DNA of 64,000 nt, from the NCBI GenBank assembly GCA_023391105.1, contig JAEWBO010000013.1, positions 1 through 64,000 on the forward strand, given 5' to 3'. The notes beneath the pieces were generated by a model. It saw only the letters and a list, made by a program, of their open reading frames with translations, was not told the origin of the DNA and did not search any database. The translations under genes were made by a program, and so were the position numbers. The first letter of the stretch is position 1, and each line of letters begins with the position of its first letter. This DNA comes from Bacillota bacterium. GTDB lineage: Bacteria > Bacillota > Clostridia > Christensenellales > SZUA-584. Of the stretch, positions 41,395-50,325 are shown in pieces.

Positions 41395-41907
41395 ATGAGC
41401 ACGAAACCTGTCGAAGCCACGTGTGGCTGCTGCAAGGAATGCAACGATGACAAATTCGCAGCCATTGCCAATGTGATTGATTTGTACAAGGATAAGGAAG
41501 GAAGCCTGATTCAGATACTCCATCTTGCGCAGCAGATTTATGGCTATCTGCCGCTTGATGTTCAGGTGTTCATTGCAGATTCGCTTCATATTCCTCTCTC
41601 AGAGATATCCGGTGTGATCACCTTCTACTCGTTTTTCTCCACAGAGCCAAGAGGACAGCACACCATCCGTGTCTGCCTTGGAACGGCTTGTTACGTAAGA
41701 GGCGGTAAAAAAATCGTTGAAAGCCTCAAGGAAAAGCTGGACGTGGACGTCGGCGGCACCACCATGGACGGCAAATTCACTTTCGAAGTTGCAAGATGCA
41801 TCGGCGCATGCGGGCTTGCCCCGGCGATGATGATAGACGACGTTGTCTACAAGCAGGTCAATGTCAACAAATTGAATGCGATATTGGCTAAATATGATAA
41901 CGAATAA
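41395..41907 (+). CDS. hydC: bifurcating [FeFe] hydrogenase, NuoE-like subunit (HydC)
   Basis: A 170-residue NuoE-like protein that carries a [2Fe-2S] cluster: CLGTACYVRGG and CIGACGLAPAMM hold the four Cys. The helical N-terminus (IANVIDLYKDKEGSLIQILHLAQQIYGYLP) and VITFYSFFSTEPRG are typical. An extra N-terminal CGCCKEC motif (about 10-16) is unusual for the family. It starts after TTGGAGG. hydC-hydB-hydA follow one another with ribosome binding sites between, so it is the first gene of the operon. Confidence 0.93.
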   Translation: MSTKPVEATCGCCKECNDDKFAAIANVIDLYKDKEGSLIQILHLAQQIYGYLPLDVQVFIADSLHIPLSEISGVITFYSFFSTEPRGQHTIRVCLGTACYVRGGKKIVESLKEKLDVDVGGTTMDGKFTFEVARCIGACGLAPAMMIDDVVYKQVNVNKLNAILAKYDNE

Positions 41908-41920
41908 GGAGGTGAACGAA

Positions 41921-44900
41921 ATGAAATCAGGCAAAATTGAATCAATTGACCAACTCAATGGGATTAAAGAGAAATATAATTCAGATCTGGAAACGTACAA
42001 ATACAGGATATTCGTCTGTGCAGGCGCAGGCTGCGTATCATCAAACTGTGCTCTTGTTCGGGATGCTGTCATTAGCGAGATCATAAGCATCGGCATGCAG
42101 AATGAGGTTAAGGTGTTTGAAACTGGCTGTATGGGAACCTGCGCGGTTGGCCCAGTGATGCTTGTGATGCCGGATAAGGTTTTCTACACCGATCTCAATG
42201 AAGAAAAAGCCAGGCAGATCGTCCGTACGCATATTAAAAACGGCCATACGATCGTCCCATATACGTTCTATGACTATTCGCTTGGTAAGCATGTTCCGTG
42301 CATCGACGATATTGCATTCTTTAAAAAGCAGGTTAAAATCGCGCTGCGGAACTGCGGCTCGATGGAATATGCGGATATCGAAGCATATATAGCCCGGGAC
42401 GGCTATTATGCCGCTTATAAAGCGCTAAAGGATATGACGCCGCAAACAATTGTGCAGGAGGTCAAGACATCAGGCATCAAGGGACGCGGCGGTGCGGGCT
42501 TCCCCACGGGCATCAAATGGGAAGCGGCTCAGAAACAGAAAAGTGACAAAAAATATATCGTCTGCAACGCCGACGAAGGCGACCCCGGTGCTTTCATGGA
42601 CAGAAGCATTATCGAGGGTGATCCCCATACCGTCATCGAGGGTATGATGATTGGCGGATATGCCATAGGAGCCACGACGGGTTATATCTACGTGCGTGCT
42701 GAGTACCCCATCGCAGTAGACAGAATGACGGCGGCGCTTTATGAGGCAAGAAGCAGAGGTCTGCTCGGGAAAGACATATTCGGAAGCGGTTTTTCGTTTG
42801 ATATCGAGCTCAGAATCGGTGCGGGCGCTTTTGTATGCGGCGAAGAAACATCGCTAATGGCATCAATTGAGGGTCATCGCGGAGAACCCAAGCAAAAACC
42901 GCCTTTCCCGTTCCAGAAAGGCCTCTTTGGGAAGCCAACAATCATCAATAATGTGGAGACATATGCCAGCATTGCGATGATCATACTCAACGGCGGCGAG
43001 TGGTACACGCAATTCGGGACAGAAAATAGCAAGGGCACAAAGGTTTTTGCACTTGCAGGTGACGTCATGAACACGGGCATCGTTGAGGTGCCCATCGGTA
43101 TTCCGCTCGGAGACATAATATTTGAAATCGGCGGCGGAACCGCCAACAAGAAGAAGTTCAAATCCGCACAAATCGGCGGGCCTTCAGGCGGCTGCATTAC
43201 GACAGATAACCTCAATGTACCGACGGACTATGAACCATTAAAAGAGCTTGGCGCGATCATGGGATCGGGAGGGCTTATCGTCATGAACGAGGATGCCTGT
43301 ATGGTCGATACCGCGCGATTTTTTATGGATTTCATAAAGGATGAGTCCTGCGGCAAATGCACGGCCTGTCGTATCGGCACCAAGCGCATGCTTGAGATAC
43401 TCGAGCGCATCACGCGGGGCGAAGGCGAAGAAGGTGATGTGGAGCTATTAATCGAGCTTGGTGAGACAATCCAGGAGACGGCTATGTGCGGCCTCGGACA
43501 GACGGCACCGAATCCTGTGCTCTCAACTATTAAGTATTTTCGCGAAGAATATGACGAGCATATTAGAAACAAGTATTGCCGCGCGGGTGTGTGCAGCGAT
43601 CTGTTCATTTCGCCGTGTGAGAACACCTGTCCCGCTAATGTCAATGTTCCGGGATATATGTCGCTTATCGCCGCAGGGCGGTTCAACGATGCCTACAAAT
43701 TGATCCGGCAGGAAAACCCCTTCCCTGCCGTTTGCGGTCGTATCTGCACACGGCCCTGTGAGAGCAAATGCCGCAGGCGCACGGTGGACGAAGCGCTGGC
43801 CATTTGCGATCTCAAGAGGTTTGTTGCTGACTACGCGATGAATAACAGTAAGAATACGTATCAGACCGATGTTGTGTTCCCGAAAAACGGGAAAAACATC
43901 GCAGTCATCGGTGCGGGCGCGTCGGGGCTGACATGCGCATATTATCTCGCGCGTATCGGTTATGACGTGGACGTGTTCGAATCGCATAACACAGCGGGCG
44001 GTGTGCTGGCATATGGCATTCCGGAATACCGCCTCCCCAAGGATGTGCTTGATGATGAAGTCAAGCTTATCGAGCAAACGGGTGTCAAAATTCATCTGAA
44101 TACTGAGGTGGGCCGTGACATTATGTTTAAAGAGCTCAAGGCCACATATGACGCGATTTACATCGCAACGGGTACACAACTGCCGCAAAAGATCAATGTG
44201 CCTGGAGAAAGCCTGCCAGGCGTTGTGCATGGCATCAAGTTCTTAAAAAAAGCCAACACGCACGCTCCGATCGAAATGGGTAAAAACGTGGTCGTTATCG
44301 GCGGCGGCAACACAGCGATAGACTCCGCAAGGACAGCGCTTCGGCTGGGAGCGGATAAGGTCACGATACTCTACAGACGCACCTGCGATTCAATGCCGGC
44401 ATACGAACAAGAAATACGCGAAGCCGTTGAAGAAGGCATTGAGCTCATACCGCTTGCTGCACCCGTGCGGTTCATTCCGGGCCCAGATGGTCGGGTGTCA
44501 AAAATCGAATGTGTCAGGATGTGCCTTGGAGATTTTGATGCCTCTTGCCGCAGGCGCAGCGTTTATGTGGAGGATTCAAACTTCTTCATTGATGCCGACA
44601 TGGTTATCCCTGCGGTCAGCCAGTTTGCGGACTTTCCGTTCATCGGGAAAGACGAAATTGGACTCACACCCTGGGGCACGTTCATACTGCGAAGCGACAC
44701 GCAGATGACCACGATGGATGGCGTATTTGCAGGCGGTGACGTCACCCGTGGGCCGGATGAGGTGATACGCGCGATTGCAGACGGCAAAAATGCCGCGATT
44801 TCGATCGACAAATATCTTGGCGGTAAAGGACATCTCAATAAGGGTGAGCCAATAGATATTCCCGAAATCACAGATGAAGACGATATTGTGGCTCATGGCC

Positions 44901-45025
44901 GGTTTGATCTTGAAATACTTGATCCGAAGACGCGCAAATATTCGTTCGATGAAGTGATTAAGGGTTACCATAAGCTCAACGCGATGGCAGAAGCTATGCG
45001 CTGTCTGCATTGTGAAAGGAGGTAG
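41921..45025 (+). CDS. hydB: HydB-NfnL fusion: NADH-binding NuoF-like subunit fused to a GltD/NfnL flavoprotein
   Basis: About 1034 residues from the ATG at 41921 after AAGGAGGTG. Domains in order: a thioredoxin-like [2Fe-2S] domain (CAGAGCVSSNC, CMGTCAVGP); NuoF NADH/FMN core with GRGGAGFPTG at about 188 and NADEGDPGAFMDRS; the ESCGKCTACRIG [4Fe-4S] site at about 476; then a GltD/NfnL module with CENTCPANVNVPGY at about 565, CGRICTRPCESKC, FAD motif GAGASGLTCA at about 664 and GGGNTAIDSA at about 795. LYRR after the second nucleotide site suits NADPH. A separate NfnL is normally not fused here; the fusion predicts a wider electron network. Confidence 0.92.
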   Translation: MKSGKIESIDQLNGIKEKYNSDLETYKYRIFVCAGAGCVSSNCALVRDAVISEIISIGMQNEVKVFETGCMGTCAVGPVMLVMPDKVFYTDLNEEKARQIVRTHIKNGHTIVPYTFYDYSLGKHVPCIDDIAFFKKQVKIALRNCGSMEYADIEAYIARDGYYAAYKALKDMTPQTIVQEVKTSGIKGRGGAGFPTGIKWEAAQKQKSDKKYIVCNADEGDPGAFMDRSIIEGDPHTVIEGMMIGGYAIGATTGYIYVRAEYPIAVDRMTAALYEARSRGLLGKDIFGSGFSFDIELRIGAGAFVCGEETSLMASIEGHRGEPKQKPPFPFQKGLFGKPTIINNVETYASIAMIILNGGEWYTQFGTENSKGTKVFALAGDVMNTGIVEVPIGIPLGDIIFEIGGGTANKKKFKSAQIGGPSGGCITTDNLNVPTDYEPLKELGAIMGSGGLIVMNEDACMVDTARFFMDFIKDESCGKCTACRIGTKRMLEILERITRGEGEEGDVELLIELGETIQETAMCGLGQTAPNPVLSTIKYFREEYDEHIRNKYCRAGVCSDLFISPCENTCPANVNVPGYMSLIAAGRFNDAYKLIRQENPFPAVCGRICTRPCESKCRRRTVDEALAICDLKRFVADYAMNNSKNTYQTDVVFPKNGKNIAVIGAGASGLTCAYYLARIGYDVDVFESHNTAGGVLAYGIPEYRLPKDVLDDEVKLIEQTGVKIHLNTEVGRDIMFKELKATYDAIYIATGTQLPQKINVPGESLPGVVHGIKFLKKANTHAPIEMGKNVVVIGGGNTAIDSARTALRLGADKVTILYRRTCDSMPAYEQEIREAVEEGIELIPLAAPVRFIPGPDGRVSKIECVRMCLGDFDASCRRRSVYVEDSNFFIDADMVIPAVSQFADFPFIGKDEIGLTPWGTFILRSDTQMTTMDGVFAGGDVTRGPDEVIRAIADGKNAAISIDKYLGGKGHLNKGEPIDIPEITDEDDIVAHGRFDLEILDPKTRKYSFDEVIKGYHKLNAMAEAMRCLHCERR

Positions 45026-45031
45026 TCATTG

Positions 45032-47056
45032 ATGATTAATTTGCAGATTAACGGCCGCTTAGTGACTGTTCCCAAGGATTATACCATCATGGATGCAGCC
45101 AAAACTGTGGGAATCAAAATACCTGGACTTTGCCAGATGGACGGTGTTCACCAGTTTGGTTCCTGCCGCATTTGTGTTGTGGAGGTCGAAGGTGCGAAAA
45201 CCTTGCAGGCGTCTTGCCTGGCGAAGGTCGCCGAAGGTATGGTTGTGGAGACAAATACGGCAAAGGTGAGAAACGCGCGGCGTGTGCTCTATGAGCTGCT
45301 GCTTTCAGATCATGATAAGGACTGCTTAAGCTGTACGAGAAACCAGAGCTGTGAGCTTCAAGAGCTCGGCAAAATTCTCGGTGTAAGTGAATCGCGTTTC
45401 GACGGCGAACATTCGGAATTTAATCTTGACTCCTCCGTATCCATTACGCGAAATATGTCCAAATGCGTGCTGTGCAGGCGATGTGTCACTGTCTGCAACG
45501 AAATTCAGGGAACCGGCATACTCAATGCGCAAAACCGCGGTTTCCAGACTGTGATAGGCCCCGCGATGGATTTAAAGCTTGGCACCGTCAACTGCGTATT
45601 CTGCGGACAGTGTACGGTGGTGTGCCCGGTGGGTGCGCTTAAAGAAACAGATGCCATCCAACCTGTCTGGAAGGCGCTCAGCGATGAGAAAAAAAGATGT
45701 GTGGTACAGGTGGCTCCTGCGATTCGGGTAGCGATCGGAGAGGAGTTCGGGTATGAACCCGGTGCACGTGTGACGGGTAAGCTGGCGCAGGCTCTTTCTA
45801 CGCTGGGGTTTGACGATATATTTGATACAAATTTCGCCGCTGATCTCACGATTATGGAGGAAGGCACAGAATTTTTGACACGTGTGAAAAGAGCGCTGAC
45901 CGGCGGTGAAGCCGCATTGCCGATGATTACATCGTGCAGCCCCGGTTGGATTAAATACATAGAGCATTCCTACACTGATCTTCTCCCCCATCTCTCCACA
46001 TGCAAATCGCCGCATACCATGCTGGGTGCGCTGGTCAAATCGTTCTATGCTGAAAAAATCGGCTATGATCCGAAGGACATGTACGTGGTGTCGGTGATGC
46101 CGTGTACCGCCAAGAAGTTTGAGATCAGCCGTCATGAGATGTGCAATAATGATGTTCCCAATGTGGATGCGGTGCTCACAACAAGAGAGCTTGGGCAAAT
46201 GGTACGTGAAGCGGGTATTGACTTTGCTTTGCTGGAGGATCGTGAGTTTGATAATCCGCTTGGAATGTCGACGGGCGCTGCCGATATTTTCGGTGTGACA
46301 GGAGGCGTCATGGAAGCCGCATTGCGCACTGTATACGAGCTTGTGACGGGGCGCGAACTACCGTTTGACAAGCTGCATGTCGCACCTATTGTGGGGTTAG
46401 AGCAAATAAAAACTGCTGAGATAAAGATTGAGGATACACTGCCGAATTATAAGTTCCTTGAAGGCATTGTCGTCAAGGTAGCCGTGACGAGCGGCCTTTC
46501 AGGCGCGAAGATACTCATGGATCAGATTAAAAACGGTGAATCGCCCTATCACTTCATCGAAGTGATGGGCTGTCCCAGCGGATGTATCATGGGAGGCGGT
46601 CAACCGAGATCAAAAGATGTTGATGTGAGGAAAAAACGTCTCCAGGGTATTTACGACGAGGATGAAGCAAAGGTCATTCGGAAATCGCATGATAACCCAT
46701 CCGTTATAAAGCTTTATGAAGAGTACCTTGAACTTCCCAACAGCCATGTGTCACACAAGCTGCTGCATACGCATTATGTCAAACGCGGACGGTTTAATGA
46801 GTTCCTGGAGGACGAATATGTGAATGAAGAGGTGATTCCTATGACGCAAAAGAACAAAGCTTCGTCAAATCAGTCGCAAAAAAAAACCGCTCAGGAACGC
46901 GCATCCAGACGGGTTCATGAGGACTTAGAGTCGGTTAGGGTGATGTCTTTAGAGGCTGAGGTCACTCGGCTCAAACAGGAATTATCCGATTCTCAGGAGA
47001 CTGTCGAGATACTAAAAGATGTGATGAGCGATTACGCTAAGAAACCCAAACGATAA
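45032..47056 (+). CDS. hydA: [FeFe] hydrogenase catalytic subunit HydA
   Basis: About 674 residues; ATG at 45032 after AAAGGAGGTAG. N-terminal [2Fe-2S] (CQMDGVHQFGSCRIC), the His-ligated [4Fe-4S] (HDKDCLSCTRNQSC), and two ferredoxin clusters (CVLCRRCVTVC, CVFCGQCTVVC) lead to the H-cluster domain. L1 is TSCSPGW (Ser in place of the Cys seen in CpI), L2 MPCTAKKFE and L3 EVMGCPSGCIMGGGQP. A tail beyond about residue 602 is extra: a Lys/Ser-rich linker and a coiled coil. It makes or uses H2; bifurcation with HydB is inferred from the trimeric set. Confidence 0.93.
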   Translation: MINLQINGRLVTVPKDYTIMDAAKTVGIKIPGLCQMDGVHQFGSCRICVVEVEGAKTLQASCLAKVAEGMVVETNTAKVRNARRVLYELLLSDHDKDCLSCTRNQSCELQELGKILGVSESRFDGEHSEFNLDSSVSITRNMSKCVLCRRCVTVCNEIQGTGILNAQNRGFQTVIGPAMDLKLGTVNCVFCGQCTVVCPVGALKETDAIQPVWKALSDEKKRCVVQVAPAIRVAIGEEFGYEPGARVTGKLAQALSTLGFDDIFDTNFAADLTIMEEGTEFLTRVKRALTGGEAALPMITSCSPGWIKYIEHSYTDLLPHLSTCKSPHTMLGALVKSFYAEKIGYDPKDMYVVSVMPCTAKKFEISRHEMCNNDVPNVDAVLTTRELGQMVREAGIDFALLEDREFDNPLGMSTGAADIFGVTGGVMEAALRTVYELVTGRELPFDKLHVAPIVGLEQIKTAEIKIEDTLPNYKFLEGIVVKVAVTSGLSGAKILMDQIKNGESPYHFIEVMGCPSGCIMGGGQPRSKDVDVRKKRLQGIYDEDEAKVIRKSHDNPSVIKLYEEYLELPNSHVSHKLLHTHYVKRGRFNEFLEDEYVNEEVIPMTQKNKASSNQSQKKTAQERASRRVHEDLESVRVMSLEAEVTRLKQELSDSQETVEILKDVMSDYAKKPKR

Positions 47057-47203
47057 ATGAGGGCGGCAAAACTCCAAATGTTATTCAGATCGAGCAAAGC
47101 GATAGCGAAGGTTCTCATTCAGTCGAGTATTTCAAATGTCATACACACCGTCGCTTTGCTCCTCCACATGACGGGTTGGGTTTTTAGGCAAGCTAGAAAG
47201 ATT

Positions 47204-47244
47204 GCGCCGGCTTTTTACTTGTGTTTCTTATTGGAAGCCGGCGC
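47204..47244 (+). terminator. putative terminator of the hydrogenase operon
   Basis: A ten-base-pair GC-rich stem GCGCCGGCTT/AAGCCGGCGC with a 21-base loop, 148 bases after hydA. T-run is weak on both strands, so it may serve as a poor terminator for either direction. Confidence 0.45.
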
Positions 47245-47276
47245 GCGAGTATTGTCATTTTAGAATTAGTCACGAT

Positions 47277-47888
47277 TTAAACGATGAACGGAATAAACCT
47301 TTTTGAGTGCTTCATGTAATCGCGATATTCGTCCCCGAACTCGTCAAGCATGTCTTTCTCCTCCCGCTTCGCGAGCCGCACATACATAAAAACTATGACA
47401 GGAAACAGAATCAGCAAAGGAAGAGTGGCCCATTCAATCAGCATCCCCAAAGAGAGCAGGAGCAAGCCGGCGTACTGTGGATGGCGTATGTATCTGTAAA
47501 TACCTGATCTGACCAGTAGGCCTGTTCCCTTTTCTTTAGACCAGTAATGCTTATAAATATGATACCAGCCATTGATAATTAGAATCAAAGCAACAACAGC
47601 ACAACCAATATTGATATACATGCCAAGATGCCCGACGGAATTAAACAATGTGTGTCCCCATAGCACGCCTTCCGGAAGCGTTTTGCCAACGATCCAAGAG
47701 ATAATGTACATGCTGAAGGGTATGCCATGCATCTCAATTGCAAATGCAATGACAAAGGCGATATAAGTACCGATGGGCTTTTTATCCATCCTCTTGTAAA
47801 ACGGAATAAAGATAAGAACAATACTATAGACAACGATGAAGAAGATGACCCCAAACCAGTTTAAAAAGTGACTTTCCGTGGTTTCCAT
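47277..47888 (-). CDS. isoprenylcysteine carboxyl methyltransferase-like membrane protein
   Basis: About 203 residues from the ATG at 47888 after GAGGTG; an earlier ATG overlaps that site. Five or so membrane segments precede the cytosolic C-terminal block GLLVRSGIYRYIRHPQYAGLLLL and KREEKDMLDEFGDEYRDYMK, the SAM-binding signature of the ICMT/PEMT superfamily. Such bacterial members methylate unknown substrates (isoprenoid, lipid or thiol). A 20-base palindrome lies upstream. Nothing nearby hints at the substrate. Confidence 0.82.
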   Translation of the reverse strand: METTESHFLNWFGVIFFIVVYSIVLIFIPFYKRMDKKPIGTYIAFVIAFAIEMHGIPFSMYIISWIVGKTLPEGVLWGHTLFNSVGHLGMYINIGCAVVALILIINGWYHIYKHYWSKEKGTGLLVRSGIYRYIRHPQYAGLLLLSLGMLIEWATLPLLILFPVIVFMYVRLAKREEKDMLDEFGDEYRDYMKHSKRFIPFIV

Positions 47889-47916
47889 TAGACTACACCT
47901 CACATAATTATGATAT

Positions 47917-47936
47917 GCAGTACGATTTCGTACTGC
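47917..47936. promoter_or_regulatory. perfect 20-base palindrome upstream of the methyltransferase gene
   Basis: GCAGTACGA-TT-TCGTACTGC, 29-48 bases before the gene's start codon and downstream of the histidine kinase stop. It is a strong candidate operator. Confidence 0.6.
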
Positions 47937-47993
47937 TGAGGTTATAATATCAGTGTAGTCTTAAACCACGATCATTCCCATCTTAAATTTACC

Positions 47994-49391
47994 TTAAATT
48001 TTAAGCGTGATGATAAACGAACATCCATTCTTTATATTATCAAGGCGAATGCTGCCGCCATGCGCTGCAACGATTTTATGAACAATAGCCAAACCAAGGC
48101 CGGTTCCTTGTGTGCTTCTTGCGTCATCGCCTCTGACAAACGGATCGAAAATGTGATCGGTGAGTTTATCGGGAATACCTCCCCCGTTGTCGTTATACGT
48201 GATTTGGATTTCATCATCCTGTCTTGATAAACCGATAATAATATGTGTGCCCTTAGATGTGTGATGCAACGTATTTGCTGTGAGGTTTTGTATCACACGC
48301 TGCATATGCATCACGTCGATATCAGCAAAAATTTCTTCTTCAGGAATATGGAACTCATACGTATATCCTGACTGCTCAAGCAGAGGAACAATCTCTCCGA
48401 TCTGCTGGCGCAAAAACTCGCATACATCCACATGTGACATACGAAGCATGAAATCAGGGCTGTCCATCTTGGAAAGCTCGAACATATCAATTATCAGATT
48501 GTTTGCTTTCACGCTATTTTGATATATCGTTTGCAAAAAGGCGCGTTGCTGCTCATTACTAATGTTATTTTCACGAGTCAAAAGCTCAGCATATCCCATT
48601 GTGTTGGCAAGCGGTATTTTTAAATCGTGTGAGATATCCGCAATAAGCTTCTTTCGATTGTTTTCAGACTGTTCCCTCATCGCTGTTTCTTCTTCGATCT
48701 GCTGGGCCATGTCGTTGAAAGCGTCTTGGATGTCTTTGAATTCGTTTTTCAAGTTTAAGTCAATACGCGTTGAATAATGACCGTCTCGGAAGAGCCGCAC
48801 CCCTTCGCTCAGTTGATGCAAAGGCTTGATTATGCCAATGGACGATAATTTTGAATAAATAAAGGTGACGATGATAAGCATCAGCAAGTACAAAAGCACA
48901 ACAGCGACTATCGCGGTTGTCACACCTTCTGAATCTTTGGAGGAATAGTCTGTGTTATGCGCGATTGCGATATCGATACGGACTGACGTTGGAAACGTAA
49001 TAACCAACCAAAAGTTTTTATTTTCATTATATGCGATGTTATAGCTATACGGAGTGCCGATCCGCTGACTTTCTGTGAGGAATTTGGTAAGTTCCGACAT
49101 CGTTAATTGGTTCTGGTTAATCGTATCTAACCCTTCGGAATATACGATGTTCCCCTGCCTGTCAATCACCTGAGCGCCGCCCCCGTTCTCTATGACGGGC
49201 GTAAAATCGATACGCGCATAGTCGTCCTGCATAAGACTTTGAGCCGTAAAATTATTCTTTTTCAGCGTCATCTCAAGCACATTGCCCGCGAACGACAGCA
49301 AAAGGAACGCACACAAAGAGAGAATGACAGAGATGATAAACATGAGAAAGTAGTTTGCCAAAAATTGATTGGAGATTTTTCTTTTCATCAT
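47994..49391 (-). CDS. sensor histidine kinase
   Basis: A 465-residue two-component sensor. Two membrane segments (about 10-30 and 160-180) flank an extracytoplasmic domain of about 130 residues. A HAMP linker (IIKPLHQLSEGVRLFRDG) precedes HisKA with the phospho-His in LIADISHDLKIPLANT. The HATPase domain has NLTANTLHHTSKGTH (N box), DNGGGIP, DPFVRGDD and GTGLGLAIVHKIV. It lies 11 bases after its response regulator on the same strand. The stimulus is unknown. Confidence 0.94.
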   Translation of the reverse strand: MMKRKISNQFLANYFLMFIISVILSLCAFLLLSFAGNVLEMTLKKNNFTAQSLMQDDYARIDFTPVIENGGGAQVIDRQGNIVYSEGLDTINQNQLTMSELTKFLTESQRIGTPYSYNIAYNENKNFWLVITFPTSVRIDIAIAHNTDYSSKDSEGVTTAIVAVVLLYLLMLIIVTFIYSKLSSIGIIKPLHQLSEGVRLFRDGHYSTRIDLNLKNEFKDIQDAFNDMAQQIEEETAMREQSENNRKKLIADISHDLKIPLANTMGYAELLTRENNISNEQQRAFLQTIYQNSVKANNLIIDMFELSKMDSPDFMLRMSHVDVCEFLRQQIGEIVPLLEQSGYTYEFHIPEEEIFADIDVMHMQRVIQNLTANTLHHTSKGTHIIIGLSRQDDEIQITYNDNGGGIPDKLTDHIFDPFVRGDDARSTQGTGLGLAIVHKIVAAHGGSIRLDNIKNGCSFIITLKI

Positions 49392-49402
49392 CGCTCTCCA
49401 TC

Positions 49403-50080
49403 TTATTGAAACTTATATCCGATACCTCTTATTGTTTTGATGTATTGAGGTTTCTTGGGATCAAATTCGATTTTATTTCGAAGACGGCTGATGTGCACCA
49501 TAATGGTGTTATCGTCATAAAAGACATCTTCCTCCCAAACAGCGCTGTAAAGCTGCTTCTTGGTATACACACGCCCCGGATTCTCCATCAATAGCTTGAT
49601 AAGTTTATATTCTTTTGCACCAAGCTCGGCTGACTTTCCATTAATGAATACGTCGCAGCTATTAGTGTCCAGCATCAAGGAGCCACAAGTGAGGCGGGAT
49701 TCGGAATTGGAGCCATAGATGTGGCTGCGCCTCAATACTGCGCCGATTCTGGCAATCAATTCAATCATATTGAAGGGCTTAACGATGTAATCGTCTGCCC
49801 CCAGCCCCAGCCCCAGAACTTTATCCATGTCTTCCCCGCGGGCAGTCAGGAATATCACAGGCGTATTATTTTCTTCTTCCCGAAGCTTCCTCAATAGATT
49901 GAAGCCATCTAGATATGGCATCATCACGTCGAATATGGCAAGATGAAACTGTTGAGATTTTAACAAACCCAATGCTTTCAGGCCATCACTTGCCGTGGCG
50001 CAGGCATAACCCTCTTGCTCAAGCTGAAACGCAATAAGTCTTTGAAGGTCTTTATCATCTTCTGCAATCAATATATCCAT
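49403..50080 (-). CDS. OmpR-type response regulator
   Basis: A 225-residue regulator with an intact receiver: acidic pair AEDD, phospho-Asp51 in IFDVMMPYLDG, the Thr in FLTARGED and Lys in IVKPFNMIEL. The winged helix has LGAKEYKLIKLLMENPG and YTKKQLYSAVWEEDVFYDDNTIMVH. It precedes the histidine kinase gene. It provides the contrast for the degenerate regulator at 40405. Confidence 0.95.
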   Translation of the reverse strand: MDILIAEDDKDLQRLIAFQLEQEGYACATASDGLKALGLLKSQQFHLAIFDVMMPYLDGFNLLRKLREEENNTPVIFLTARGEDMDKVLGLGLGADDYIVKPFNMIELIARIGAVLRRSHIYGSNSESRLTCGSLMLDTNSCDVFINGKSAELGAKEYKLIKLLMENPGRVYTKKQLYSAVWEEDVFYDDNTIMVHISRLRNKIEFDPKKPQYIKTIRGIGYKFQ

Positions 50081-50141
50081 AATGCCTCCAGTTACCTTAT
50101 ACCGTTGGCATCATTATAGCATAATAGTCATAAATATGGAT

Positions 50142-50169
50142 AAAAAAACATCTGCGGGTGGCAGATGCT
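50142..50169 (-). terminator. intrinsic terminator after the CPC_1213-like gene
   Basis: Stem GCATCTGC/GCAGATG with CACCC loop followed by TTTTTTT on the minus strand, eight bases after the stop codon. Confidence 0.88.
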
Positions 50170-50176
50170 TTGGTGA

Positions 50177-50311
50177 TTATTTTGTTTTGTTTACCCCGAA
50201 AACGGCTCTGGCGCTTTCGGCCTGCGGATCGTGCTTGATCTTTTTTGATCTGAACGTACCATCGTCCTTCTTGCCGTTACGCGTGCTTTTCATTTTATTG
50301 CTTTTTCCCAT
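50177..50311 (-). CDS. CPC_1213-like small basic protein
   Basis: A 44-residue protein read on the minus strand: MGKSNKMKSTRNGKKDD, then a GTFRSKKIKHDPQAESARAVFG segment and a Lys-rich end. The HDPQAESARAVFG core matches the clostridial CPC_1213 family of tiny proteins of unknown function. AAAGGGATG lies upstream and a strong terminator follows, which supports a real gene. It is below the length most gene callers keep. Confidence 0.8.
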   Translation of the reverse strand: MGKSNKMKSTRNGKKDDGTFRSKKIKHDPQAESARAVFGVNKTK

Positions 50312-50325
50312 CGATACACATCCCT

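Noticed and set aside
43523..44230. A 235-codon minus-strand frame within the HydB-NfnL fusion
   Set aside because: Shadow of the strongly conserved plus-strand coding sequence; His/Arg-rich composition typical of antisense translation.
47085..47170. Possible mobile repeat or IS remnant after hydA (GAGCAAAGCGA ... TCGCTTTGCTC)
   Set aside because: Inverted halves are real but widely spaced, and no transposase frame is present; it may be a chance or intergenic repeat.
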